Below, piece after piece: positions 27,949-36,665 of a DNA stretch of 64,000 bases; position 1 is the first letter of the stretch, and every line of letters begins with the position of its first letter. This DNA comes from Pseudoalteromonas rubra (lineage in GTDB: Bacteria > Pseudomonadota > Gammaproteobacteria > Enterobacterales > Alteromonadaceae): contig NZ_CP013611.1 in the NCBI RefSeq assembly GCF_001482385.1, forward strand, positions 930,001 through 994,000, written 5' to 3'. The notes below the pieces were generated by a model. The model saw only the letters and a list, made by a program, of their open reading frames with translations. It searched no databases and was not told the origin of the DNA. A program made the position numbers and the translations under genes.

Positions 27949-29526
27949 ATGGCGGACAATCACGATAAGTACAGTATTGACAATACTGACTACACGGTGG
28001 GCCAGGACAACGTGCAAAAATGGGGGTTTGATGTTCATAACCCGGTTTTTGGCGTCAGCGCCGGCCTGATCTTATTTTTTCTTATTGCAATCCTTGTGAG
28101 CGATGCCGAATCAGCGAAGGCAGCACTGGATGGGCTGAAGTGGAAAATCATCGGCGCGTTTGATGCCGTCTTCATGTGGTCTGGCAACTTCTTTGTGTTG
28201 TTTTGTCTCGCGCTGGTACTGTCTCCCTACGGTAAAATTCGTCTTGGCGGCGAGGCCGCCAAACCGCAATACACTACCCTCTCCTGGCTGGCTATGCTAT
28301 TTGCCGCCGGTATGGGGATAGGATTAATGTTCTGGGGTGTTGCCGAGCCTGTAGCTTATTATACGGGCTGGTACAAGACCCCTCTGAATGTCGCCGCAAA
28401 CACACCTGAAGCTGCAGAGCTTGCTATGGGCGCGACTATGTACCACTGGGGCTTACATCCCTGGGCTATCTATGCCGTTGTGGCGCTCTCGCTGGCTTTC
28501 TTCGCTTATAACAAGGGCCTGCCACTGTCCATTCGCTCAATCTTCTATCCGCTACTGGGTGACAGAGCCTGGGGCTGGCCGGGTCATGTGATAGACATTC
28601 TGGCGGTACTGGCAACGTTGTTTGGCCTGGCTACTTCGCTCGGCTTGGGGGCACAGCAGGCCAGTGCGGGGATCCAGCATGTGTTCGGGATCGAGGCAGG
28701 CCTCGGACTCCAAATCGCAGTCATTGCCGCAGTTACTTTGCTGGCCATTGCTTCTGTGGTGCGGGGCATTGAAGGAGGTGTTAAAGTGCTTAGTAACACC
28801 AATATGCTGCTTGCCTTTGCCTTGTTGTTATTCGTTATGCTCGCCGGGTTTGCGGTTGCACTGGGTAATATCCCGACCACAGTGATGGCCTACGCTGAAA
28901 ACATCATTCCGCTTAGTAATCCGCACGGACGTGAAGATGAAGCCTGGTATCAGGGCTGGACGGTATTTTACTGGGCCTGGTGGATCTCCTGGTCTCCGTT
29001 TGTAGGTATGTTCATTGCCCGTGTATCTGAAGGCCGAACTATTCGTGAATTCATCATCGCCGTATTGCTAATCCCAACACTGGTGACGACGCTATGGATG
29101 TCAGTCTATGGCGGCATCGCTATTGACCAGGTGATGTCTGGCGTTGGCTCACTGGGTGAAAATGGCCTGACCCAGGTGCCACTGGCTATGTTTGAAATGT
29201 TTGAACAACTGCCGCTGGGTAATGTGTTGTCATTTGTCGCCATCATACTGGTACTGGTGTTCTTTATCACCTCCTCAGATTCGGGCTCTCTGGTGATAGA
29301 CAGTATTACGGCTGGCGGTAAGATTGACGCCCCAATTCCGCAACGCGTGTTCTGGGCAACAGTTGAAGGTGCCATTGCTGCTGCGCTGCTGTGGATCGGC
29401 GGTACAGACGCTATCGAAGCCCTGCAGGCTGGTGCAATCTCGACCGGCTTACCTTTCACTCTGGTGTTATTGTTGATGTGCCTGAGCCTGATCCTGGGCC
29501 TTCGTACAGAGCAAGTTCAGTCCTGA
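27949..29526 (+). CDS. BCCT-family betaine/choline/carnitine transporter
   Basis: A 525-residue secondary transporter with about 12 hydrophobic helices. Family motifs include AAGMGIGLMFWGVAEP and the tryptophan-rich YWAWWISWSPFVGMFIARVS, which lines the trimethylammonium-binding site in known members. It would import a compatible solute such as glycine betaine, driven by Na+ or H+; the exact substrate cannot be told. I chose ATG 27949 with GAGGT 5 bases upstream, not the earlier in-frame TTG at 27892. The C-terminal tail is short, so osmosensing as in BetP by a long tail is unlikely. Confidence 0.9.
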   Translation: MADNHDKYSIDNTDYTVGQDNVQKWGFDVHNPVFGVSAGLILFFLIAILVSDAESAKAALDGLKWKIIGAFDAVFMWSGNFFVLFCLALVLSPYGKIRLGGEAAKPQYTTLSWLAMLFAAGMGIGLMFWGVAEPVAYYTGWYKTPLNVAANTPEAAELAMGATMYHWGLHPWAIYAVVALSLAFFAYNKGLPLSIRSIFYPLLGDRAWGWPGHVIDILAVLATLFGLATSLGLGAQQASAGIQHVFGIEAGLGLQIAVIAAVTLLAIASVVRGIEGGVKVLSNTNMLLAFALLLFVMLAGFAVALGNIPTTVMAYAENIIPLSNPHGREDEAWYQGWTVFYWAWWISWSPFVGMFIARVSEGRTIREFIIAVLLIPTLVTTLWMSVYGGIAIDQVMSGVGSLGENGLTQVPLAMFEMFEQLPLGNVLSFVAIILVLVFFITSSDSGSLVIDSITAGGKIDAPIPQRVFWATVEGAIAAALLWIGGTDAIEALQAGAISTGLPFTLVLLLMCLSLILGLRTEQVQS

Positions 29527-29553
29527 CCCTGTTTGACACCAAAATAGCAGCTC

Positions 29554-29584
29554 AAAATGGCATGTTCAGTTACATGCCATTTTT
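29554..29584 (+). terminator. terminator after the BCCT gene
   Basis: The perfect 11-bp stem AAAATGGCATG/CATGCCATTTT has an 8-base loop and ends in T residues. As A-rich and T-rich ends mirror each other, it can serve the convergent exonuclease gene too. Confidence 0.88.
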
Positions 29585-29631
29585 GTCTCAACCATAGGGT
29601 ATGTTGTCGAAGTGTCAGGCGCACTGAACCG

Positions 29632-30339
29632 CTACATCCACAGGGTTTTGATCTCTGTCTGTAATGTATAATGGTGCTGTAATTGTGCCTGCAATAGCTC
29701 AGCGGTCGCCAGCGCATCGCTAAGTGCGTGATGTGCAATATAATAAGGTAACCCATAACGTTTTCGACTATCAGCCAGGCGGATTGAAGGGATAGGCTGG
29801 CGCTTAATTTGCTGCCACCAGGTTAATCGGTTGGTCTCAATACGATGTTCCAGTGCCATCGTATCAATCAAGGGAAACTCGATGCCTTCACCCAAACGTT
29901 GCATTAATGCCTGATTAAAGAACGGACGTTCAATGTGGCGATAATGAACCACAATCACTCTACCTGCCAGGCTCGCCAATAATTCTTCAAGAATGGTGCC
30001 AAGATCCGGCGCTTCGCGAACCTGAGAATGCGTAATTTGATGCACCACCACAGACTCTTCATGCAACGGCGTAGCAGGCTTTAAGATCCAATGTTTGGCA
30101 TCACGACAATAGGCCCTGCGCGCATCAAAAGGCACCAGGCCGACGCTGACTATGTCATCGGTTTCATGGTTTAACCCGGTTGTTTCAAAGTCGAGCGCGA
30201 CAAAACGCGCTTCAGACACTGGCGTTTCGGGTAACTGCACACCCGCGTTATAAAACGCACGCAGCCGCTCATCATTACTTTGCCGCGCCAAATGCGCAAA
30301 GCGGTTTGGCCAAGATAAAATATCACCTTGTATCGCCAT
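29632..30339 (-). CDS. DnaQ-like 3'-5' exonuclease (DEDDh family)
   Basis: A 235-residue protein with an RNase T/DnaQ exonuclease fold. ALDFETTGLNHE holds the first Asp/Glu pair, and the third motif HHALSDALATAEL has the His-x4-Asp of the DEDDh group. It is not the replicative epsilon subunit by context. Its ATG overlaps the stop of the upstream cNMP/CBS protein gene (TAATG, 30337-30341). In related bacteria this pair is often found together near acetate uptake genes, hinting at a common function that is not established. Confidence 0.88.
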   Translation of the reverse strand: MAIQGDILSWPNRFAHLARQSNDERLRAFYNAGVQLPETPVSEARFVALDFETTGLNHETDDIVSVGLVPFDARRAYCRDAKHWILKPATPLHEESVVVHQITHSQVREAPDLGTILEELLASLAGRVIVVHYRHIERPFFNQALMQRLGEGIEFPLIDTMALEHRIETNRLTWWQQIKRQPIPSIRLADSRKRYGLPYYIAHHALSDALATAELLQAQLQHHYTLQTEIKTLWM

Positions 30340-32234
30340 TACTTGAGTATCGCCTTGTTCTGATAACGAATTTTAAGATAGCTTTGGGCTTTATCCAGCA
30401 CTGCAAAGGCTTCTTTAAGATTGCGTTGTTCAAACTCAGATAGCCGTTTAGGCAAAATGTTATTGTCTGGTTGTTTACCCTGCTCGATTTTTCTCGCCTG
30501 GTGACGAATTCGGATCGTGGCGATATACTCCAGCGCCGCCTCTAAATCTTCTACCTTGCCAGAAGGCAATAGCTGCGCTTCTTTAATGTCTTCCAGTCGT
30601 TCAAACGAGTTGTGTTTGCGCGAACCGATAGCCAGGGCATGGACGCGTACCAGATCAGATAAGGGTGCGGTTCCACGTCGTTTGATGTTTAACGAATGCT
30701 TATGTTCACCATCTTGTTCCAGTACAAAGTCCTTGAAAAAACCAAGCGGCGGTGTTCTGCGCAGCGCATTGTTTGCCATCGCAGCAAGGAAACGAGGAGC
30801 AATTTTCGCTTTTTTGGCCACCAGTTCACTGAGTCGACTGGCTAATTGAGAGTGTCCATAGACCCCATCGAGATCAAAAAAAATCGAGCTGTGTAACAAG
30901 GCTTCGGGTTTCGGGTTGTCTATCCAGTCTTCAAACTGTGTCTGCCATTCACTAGCCCGTAACCGCCACTGCGGGTTGGTGGCCATAATCCCCCCATCAC
31001 AAAGCTTATAGCCACATTGCGCAAGGCCGTCACAAACAAACTTAGCAAGCGCTGAGAAGTAGCTGTCATGCTTGCCCGACTCAAAAGTATCATCGAGGAT
31101 CAGTGCATTGTCCTGGTCCGTGACTATCAACTGTTCATCACGTGCCATCGATCCCAGAGCAATAAAACAATAAGGTACAGGCGGCGCGCCCAGCTCGTCC
31201 TCTGCCAACTCCAGTAATCGTTGCTTTATAGCACGACCAATCACGGACATGGCCGTACCAACCATGTGTGAATTGGCGTCTTCATTGACCAGACGTACAA
31301 AGACACTGGCCAGCGACTGTGCATAATGAGCCAGATCCTCAACACTTTGCTGCTCCATAATCCCTTTAACAAACAACAGGCTGCTCTGCGATTCATAACG
31401 CAATATATCCGACAGCGCTATCACGCCAATAGGTCGGCGTTTATGGACCACAGGCAAATGATGCAAGTTATCTCTAAGCATCATCATCATGGCTTCAAAC
31501 ACATAGGCATTGGAGTCAACTATGGTGAGCTCACGGGTCATAATGGTGGCGACCGGCTGATGGGTGTCTAAACCCTCGGCCACCACCTTAATTCGTAAAT
31601 CTTTGTCACTCAGGATCCCGACTATTTGTCCGTCATCATCCTCCGGGTCATCGCTGACAGGCTTGCTGGGGTCATAGATCAGCAACGCCGATACCTGCTC
31701 TTCGGTCATCAGCTTCGCCGCATCACGAATTGAGCGTGTTAACTCAACCGACACTAACTCTCTGAGCAGGAGTGTTTTTACTTTGGCTGTGGTCAGGTCA
31801 TTATTGTCGGCCTGATCGGAAACAGCCTGGATCAGGCCACCGCTATCGTCCGCTTCAAAAAAGTCGGCAAACGCCTCGTGCTCGTCGCAAAATGCCTCAA
31901 ATAGGCTCACAGGGATGCAATAAACCAGCGTGTCTTCCAACGCCATGACCGGAAAACGAACTTTGCGGTTTGTTAACAAGCCTCGCTGACCAAACAGCCC
32001 GCCTTCCGAGATGCGGTTGTACAACTCACCATTGCGACGATATACCTCGACTGATCCGGCCCGCACCACATACAGGTCTGAGATGGACTCCCCGTAATGC
32101 AGTATTTCACTGCCTGCGCGGTAATACCCTACTTCGACCTCGCTGGCAAGTTGCTGCACAGCGCTTTTGGGTAACTCGTTAAATGGCGGATGTGCAGACA
32201 AAAACTGCATGATCTCAAAGTGCTCTATTTGCAT
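30339..32234 (-). CDS. cNMP-binding/CBS/DUF294 nucleotidyltransferase-like signalling protein
   Basis: The 631-residue product has a cyclic-nucleotide-binding-like domain (about 15-135), a CBS pair (about 165-300) and a DUF294 nucleotidyltransferase-like domain (about 330-480) with GSMARDEQLIVTDQDNALIL, then the DUF294 C-terminal part. No DNA-binding domain is present. It is probably a cytoplasmic sensor joining nucleotide ligands to a nucleotidyl-transfer reaction; target unknown. I start at the ATG 32234, since the frame's upstream extension to 32318 does not resemble the family. Neither start has a strong ribosome site. It is translationally coupled to the exonuclease. Confidence 0.85.
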   Translation of the reverse strand: MQIEHFEIMQFLSAHPPFNELPKSAVQQLASEVEVGYYRAGSEILHYGESISDLYVVRAGSVEVYRRNGELYNRISEGGLFGQRGLLTNRKVRFPVMALEDTLVYCIPVSLFEAFCDEHEAFADFFEADDSGGLIQAVSDQADNNDLTTAKVKTLLLRELVSVELTRSIRDAAKLMTEEQVSALLIYDPSKPVSDDPEDDDGQIVGILSDKDLRIKVVAEGLDTHQPVATIMTRELTIVDSNAYVFEAMMMMLRDNLHHLPVVHKRRPIGVIALSDILRYESQSSLLFVKGIMEQQSVEDLAHYAQSLASVFVRLVNEDANSHMVGTAMSVIGRAIKQRLLELAEDELGAPPVPYCFIALGSMARDEQLIVTDQDNALILDDTFESGKHDSYFSALAKFVCDGLAQCGYKLCDGGIMATNPQWRLRASEWQTQFEDWIDNPKPEALLHSSIFFDLDGVYGHSQLASRLSELVAKKAKIAPRFLAAMANNALRRTPPLGFFKDFVLEQDGEHKHSLNIKRRGTAPLSDLVRVHALAIGSRKHNSFERLEDIKEAQLLPSGKVEDLEAALEYIATIRIRHQARKIEQGKQPDNNILPKRLSEFEQRNLKEAFAVLDKAQSYLKIRYQNKAILK

Positions 32235-32566
32235 AATGACTTTTTTGTGACGCTGATAATCACTATTGTGGGTAATTGCCTGATTGAACGCAAGGAAAGT
32301 ACCTGCTGCATCACACATATTCTGTCACACGAATTTTTTAGAGTGTGACTTGTAATACTGGCGATATGCCATCATATACACAAGGTGCTTTGGAAGCTGA
32401 AACATACTGCAACTAAATCTATGATAAATCGTCTTGTCGCAGGAAATGGATCCCGCAGGACGCTATAGGTAAACGTAAGCAAGTATAAACAGTCCACCGT
32501 TTAAAAAAACTAATCCTGGTTTAAGTGGGCTGAACACAATGAGTTGAGTATAAGCTTGAGGTTAAG
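32235..32566. other. divergent promoter region, DUF294 protein gene / htpX
   Basis: 332 bases between divergent genes. It holds an inverted repeat GTCACAC (32324-32330) and GTGTGAC (32343-32349) spaced by 12 bases, a possible operator. No clear heat-shock sigma-32 promoter for htpX is seen. Confidence 0.4.
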
Positions 32567-33427
32567 ATGAAACGAATCGTGCTATTTTTAATCACCAACC
32601 TGGCAGTCATGCTGGTGCTGGGGGTTGTCCTGTCTATCGTCATGTCTGTGCTAGGTCTGTCTAGCCGCAGTTATGGCGGTATGTTACTGATTGCCGGTGT
32701 ATTCGGTTTTGGTGGTGCCTTCATTTCGCTGTTTATGTCGAAATGGATTGCCAAAAAATCAACGGGTGCCTATGTCATTGAGCAACCGCGCAATGAAAGT
32801 GAGCACTGGCTGGTACAAACGGTTGCCAATCAGGCAAAACAAGCGGGCATTGCAATGCCTGAAGTTGCCATTTACGACAGCCCCGAAATCAATGCCTTCG
32901 CAACGGGTCCAAGTAAAAACAACAGTCTGGTAGCGGTTAGTACTGGGTTACTTCACAACATGACACAAGATGAAGCTGAAGCGGTGCTGGCACATGAAGT
33001 ATGCCACGTTGCTAACGGTGACATGGTCACACTGACCCTGATCCAGGGTGTCGTGAATACCTTTGTGATTTTCATCGCTAAAGTGCTGGCGAACTTGGTG
33101 GATGGCTTTCTCAATGGCGACGAGGAAGACAACGGGGTAAGCTGGACTTACATCATTTTTGATATGATTTTCCAGATCCTGTTCGGTATTTTGGCATCAG
33201 TGATCGTTGCCTACTTCAGTCGTCAGAGAGAGTTTGCTGCTGACAAAGGCGCGGCAGAGCTGGTCGGCGCGCACAAGATGCGTGCTGCCCTGGAACGTTT
33301 GCGCAACAACCATGAGTCACAGCTTGAAGGTTCTATGATGGCCTTTGGTATCGCCTCAGGTAAGAGTTTGTCGGAGATGTTTGCTTCTCACCCACCGCTG
33401 GAGCAACGTATTCAGGCACTGCGCTAA
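32567..33427 (+). CDS. htpX: membrane zinc metalloprotease HtpX
   Basis: An inner-membrane M48 protease that degrades misfolded membrane proteins. The 286-residue protein has two N-terminal helices (about 5-27 and 37-56), the zinc motif HEVCH at 143-147, two further hydrophobic segments (about 155-180 and 190-212) and the third ligand region [14 protein letters not shown]. Length and layout match E. coli HtpX (293 aa). It stands alone, with a terminator just after the stop. Confidence 0.95.
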   Translation: MKRIVLFLITNLAVMLVLGVVLSIVMSVLGLSSRSYGGMLLIAGVFGFGGAFISLFMSKWIAKKSTGAYVIEQPRNESEHWLVQTVANQAKQAGIAMPEVAIYDSPEINAFATGPSKNNSLVAVSTGLLHNMTQDEAEAVLAHEVCHVANGDMVTLTLIQGVVNTFVIFIAKVLANLVDGFLNGDEEDNGVSWTYIIFDMIFQILFGILASVIVAYFSRQREFAADKGAAELVGAHKMRAALERLRNNHESQLEGSMMAFGIASGKSLSEMFASHPPLEQRIQALR

Positions 33428-33446
33428 ATCGCACGGCTGAACAAGA

Positions 33447-33475
33447 AAAAGGCTTCGCAATGCGAAGCCTTTTTT
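33447..33475 (+). terminator. terminator of htpX
   Basis: The GGCTTCG/CGAAGCC hairpin (33451-33457 with 33463-33469) has A residues before it and six T residues after it. It could also act for the convergent DUF2987-like gene. Confidence 0.9.
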
Positions 33476-33517
33476 GTATAAGTGCCATTTCGACTAACAG
33501 ATTAGTTAACAGATAAG

Positions 33518-34174
33518 CTACTTTTCAATCCAGGGAGTCACCGTCACAACTTCACTTAGCGTGTTAAAGCGCGCAGTATCATTTTCCCAGTCATCGGTTA
33601 CCTTGAACTGACAAACCTGCTTTTCACAGGTCACGCCGGGTGCCAACAAGTTTGGCTCACTGGCAAATGTTACCTTCACGCCCTTTTGCTCAGGTAACAA
33701 AAAGCTCATTAGCTTGCTGACAAAAAAGCCTGACAAGTCAGACAGGAGCTCGTCAAACTCATGATGCAGTTGATATAAGCGCTGCTTGGTCAGATGCGTA
33801 TTCGTGAAGTACGCGGACTCAATCTGAAATTTAATTTGACAATCGTGTTGTGGATCCAATGGTTCTACAACGATGACCGCTTTATCTTTATCGAGTTTTT
33901 CACTAAAGGGCAGCAACAATTGTGCTTCTTGCGTATAGTTGAGCGGCTGTTCACTGGTTTCTGTGACAATTTTTCCTGACTTAATCCCGCACGGAGCCAA
34001 AGTAGCAATGTCTACCAGGTAAAAATTTACCCGGGCAAACTCAAACTCCCCCTTTTCAATCACCTTGAGGCGGTCATAAAACCCATCATACGAAACCACA
34101 AACTCTTCTTGTGCCTGTACGCCAGTGGCAACACCTGCCAGTCCCAGCAGCAGTGCCAGTAAATTACTCTTCAT
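33518..34174 (-). CDS. periplasmic protein, DUF2987-like
   Basis: A 218-residue protein with a signal peptide (MKSNLLALLLGLAGVATGVQAQ, cleavage near residue 21), so secreted to the periplasm. Four cysteines in two pairs (CGIKSG/HDCQIKF and TCEKQVC) may form disulfides. It resembles the gammaproteobacterial DUF2987 family, whose function is unknown. The start is ATG 34174, and the gene overlaps bax by 11 bases, so the two are probably made together. Confidence 0.65.
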   Translation of the reverse strand: MKSNLLALLLGLAGVATGVQAQEEFVVSYDGFYDRLKVIEKGEFEFARVNFYLVDIATLAPCGIKSGKIVTETSEQPLNYTQEAQLLLPFSEKLDKDKAVIVVEPLDPQHDCQIKFQIESAYFTNTHLTKQRLYQLHHEFDELLSDLSGFFVSKLMSFLLPEQKGVKVTFASEPNLLAPGVTCEKQVCQFKVTDDWENDTARFNTLSEVVTVTPWIEK

Positions 34175-34985
34175 CAAAATAAGCCTTGTTGTGTCTTATC
34201 ATATCGTTAAGTTCTTCAATATAATGCACGCCCCGCTCTGAATATGACAAGAGTCCTGCGGTCAATGCCGTTGCTTCTATCGGCTTTTTTTGCTCGCGTA
34301 GCTGGGCACGTGTGGCCCTCAGTTCTTTATACGCATCGTGCGTATTGATATTTCTGAAGTAAGATTTGACCGATGCCCGGACCGACTGAAACGCAGCCAC
34401 TTCGTGCACGGCTTCGTCGCTGCGACGTTTTGGGATCATGCCGCACCCTTTTCGATAACACCACTGGCCAAAAAAGTTAAGGCCGATCCGGGCGAATCGT
34501 GACGTGCCCCAGGCTGACTCGTTGGCTGCCTGCATTAACGCCAGCTCTTTAGGAATGATGTCCACCCGCCTTAACGCCCGTTTAAGATTCTCAATGGAAA
34601 CGGTGTCATCTTCTATTCTGTAGAGTTCAAACACCTGATCAATCCTTTGCTGCTGAATATCACTGAGCGGCTCTTCAAACTGCAGCATCATCAACGCAAT
34701 TTCTACGCTTGCACGTTGTTGCAAGATCAGTTCATTCTCTGCTTCAACATGAGGCTTAATAAAATCGAAGAACTGTTTCTTCTTGGTGGCGATATCACGG
34801 ATTTTCCCAAACTCTGGTAGCTTCACCGAATGTAATGGCTGTTCCACTTCCTTAACCTGCGGCTCAGTCACGACGACTTCGGGCTCTGGCTCTGGCGGTG
34901 GGGGGGCTGGGGGTTTGACAATAAATGGATACAAAATCGCGAATATTGAAATCGCGGCAATAATAAACTTCACTAGTAAACGCAT
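34164..34985 (-). CDS. Bax-like glucosaminidase-domain protein
   Basis: The 273-residue protein has an N-terminal membrane anchor (about 5-22), then a Pro/Glu-rich spacer (about 24-40), and a C-terminal glucosaminidase-like domain with the likely catalytic E156 in AANESAWGTSRFA, followed by NFFGQWCYRKGCG. It matches E. coli Bax (about 274 aa), thought to act on peptidoglycan. The ATG at 34985 has AGGAG 6 bases upstream; the frame runs open to 35036 without ribosome site. It faces the periplasm, and the overlapping downstream gene encodes another exported protein. Confidence 0.87.
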   Translation of the reverse strand: MRLLVKFIIAAISIFAILYPFIVKPPAPPPPEPEPEVVVTEPQVKEVEQPLHSVKLPEFGKIRDIATKKKQFFDFIKPHVEAENELILQQRASVEIALMMLQFEEPLSDIQQQRIDQVFELYRIEDDTVSIENLKRALRRVDIIPKELALMQAANESAWGTSRFARIGLNFFGQWCYRKGCGMIPKRRSDEAVHEVAAFQSVRASVKSYFRNINTHDAYKELRATRAQLREQKKPIEATALTAGLLSYSERGVHYIEELNDMIRHNKAYFDEE

Positions 34986-35290
34986 GATTCTCCTCACACT
35001 AGTACCAACTACCAATTCAAAGTGTCGAAAAAACACTATGATATAGGCATGACTACGCAGGTTTTCTGAAAATCCCTAACAGAATGTCCCTGCTGTACTT
35101 TGCTCTTTCATTTTCAAATTAGCGGACAATGATACCAAAATTTACCACTAAACGCGAATTTCTGCATTTTATCGTGCTCCCACCACTCAACAGGCATTAA
35201 ATTCACCTAGTGCTTTGATTACTTTTTCTTTTATACCGGCATATTCCGTGGATATACTGAACACAGTAGCGTTTTGAATAAAGGACACCT
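34986..35290. other. divergent promoter region of bax and dgt
   Basis: Roughly 300 bases, AT-rich. A -10-like GATATACTG near 35251-35260 could serve dgt, and AAAGGACACC directly precedes its ATG. No other structure is seen. Confidence 0.4.
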
Positions 35291-36619
35291 ATGAGTCAGT
35301 CACCCTGGCAACAAAGACAGCTGGATCAAAAAAAATATCGCCCTAATGACAACCGCTCAGCCTGGCAGATTGATCGCTCCCGGATCATCCACGCGGCAGC
35401 ATTCAGGCGCTTACAGTCAAAAACACAGATTATGAGTATTGGCGTCAATGACTTTTACCGCACCCGCCTGACTCACTCACTGGAAGTTTCTCAGATAGGC
35501 ACTGGGTTACTTCGCCATCTCAGCAATCAGCATCCCGAATTTGCCTGGTTTCCTTCCTCCAGCCTGATGGAAACCATCTGCCTTGCACACGATATTGGCC
35601 ACCCTCCTTTTGGTCACGGCGGAGAAATCGCGCTGAACTATCTGTTGCGCGACCATGGCGGCTTTGAAGGCAATGCACAAACCCTGCGGATCGTGACTAA
35701 ACTGGAGCCCTACTCCAAGGGGTATGGTATGAATCTGACCCGCCGCACTTTACTCGGGTTTATAAAATACCCGGCTGTGATCGATGAGCTATATCTTAGC
35801 ATGCCACAGCCCGATCCCAGTCAACGCTTTATCTATACTCAACAATGGCTGCCAGCCAAAGGCATTTATCAGTGTGACAAAGACGTGCTGGATTGGATCC
35901 TCTTACCGTTTAATGAAGACGATCGCAACTTGTTGCAAAGCCATGTTCCGGTCAATGAATTTAAAGCCAAGACCCGCTTCAAATCGCTCGATAGTGCGAT
36001 CATGGAATATGCCGATGATTTCGCCTATGCAGTTCATGATTTGGAAGATGCAATTGCCACCGAGACCCTGAGTGAGCGAGAGTGGCAACGATACGCCCTG
36101 CCTGAACTACACAAAATCAATTCCCCGTGGCTGGATGAGCATCTCGACAGTATCAGTGAACGACTGTTCTCACACGATGAATCGCTGCGCAAAGATGTGA
36201 TTGGGGAGCTGGTGAATCTGTTTATTGTCAACTGTGAACTAACTATTCAGGATACCAGATTCAGCGATCCGCTGCTGCGTCATACAGTAAAGCTCTCGGA
36301 CGAATTTGAAGCCATTCTGGGTGTGTTAAAACACTTTGTTTTTTCGCGGCTCATCCGCGACCCCAAAATGCAACAAATCGAATTCAGCGGCCAGAACATG
36401 CTGATTGATTTATTTGGTGCATTCCAGAGCGACCCGTTGCGGCTACTGCCCTATACAACTCAGGCGCATTTCACTCAAGCCTCCGATGAAAGAGCGCAAA
36501 TGCGTGTACTGGCCGACTATCTTTCCGGCATGACGGATGAATACGCAAGACGTTGTTATCAGCGTTTGTTCGGTAATACAGGGATGCAATCCCCAATAAA
36601 AAGCGGCCCATCTATGTGA
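35291..36619 (+). CDS. dgt: dGTP triphosphohydrolase-type HD-domain protein
   Basis: The 442-residue HD-superfamily protein shows RTRLTHSLEVSQIG, the HD motif LAHDIGHPPFGHGGE and a downstream EYADDFAYAVHDLEDA, giving the His/His-Asp/Asp metal ligands of dNTP triphosphohydrolases. These split dGTP or other dNTPs into nucleoside and triphosphate, controlling pools. It is shorter than E. coli Dgt (505 aa) and closer to the dGTPase-like group widely found in marine gammaproteobacteria. The ribosome site AAAGGA is clear. Its 3' end contains the terminator of the opposing kinase gene. Confidence 0.88.
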   Translation: MSQSPWQQRQLDQKKYRPNDNRSAWQIDRSRIIHAAAFRRLQSKTQIMSIGVNDFYRTRLTHSLEVSQIGTGLLRHLSNQHPEFAWFPSSSLMETICLAHDIGHPPFGHGGEIALNYLLRDHGGFEGNAQTLRIVTKLEPYSKGYGMNLTRRTLLGFIKYPAVIDELYLSMPQPDPSQRFIYTQQWLPAKGIYQCDKDVLDWILLPFNEDDRNLLQSHVPVNEFKAKTRFKSLDSAIMEYADDFAYAVHDLEDAIATETLSEREWQRYALPELHKINSPWLDEHLDSISERLFSHDESLRKDVIGELVNLFIVNCELTIQDTRFSDPLLRHTVKLSDEFEAILGVLKHFVFSRLIRDPKMQQIEFSGQNMLIDLFGAFQSDPLRLLPYTTQAHFTQASDERAQMRVLADYLSGMTDEYARRCYQRLFGNTGMQSPIKSGPSM

Positions 36620-36624
36620 GCCGC
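36597..36624 (-). terminator. terminator of the oxidase-kinase operon, inside the dgt 3' end
   Basis: On the minus strand GCGGCTC and GGGCCGC pair (one G-U) around an 8-base loop, followed by TTTTTATT. It lies about 40 bases after the kinase stop and covers the dgt stop codon. Confidence 0.72.
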
Positions 36625-36665
36625 ATCACAAAATAAAACCCCAGCAGGTTGCAAAATTCAGATGT

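Noticed and set aside
32324..32349. inverted repeat GTCACAC-12-GTGTGAC as a CRP site
   Set aside because: CRP half-sites (TGTGA/TCACA) would need the opposite order and a 6-base spacer. Kept only as a possible operator.
35291..36619. dGTPase as an anti-phage defence gene
   Set aside because: Some dGTPases deplete nucleotides during infection, but no defence neighbours are visible, so a housekeeping dNTP role is more likely.
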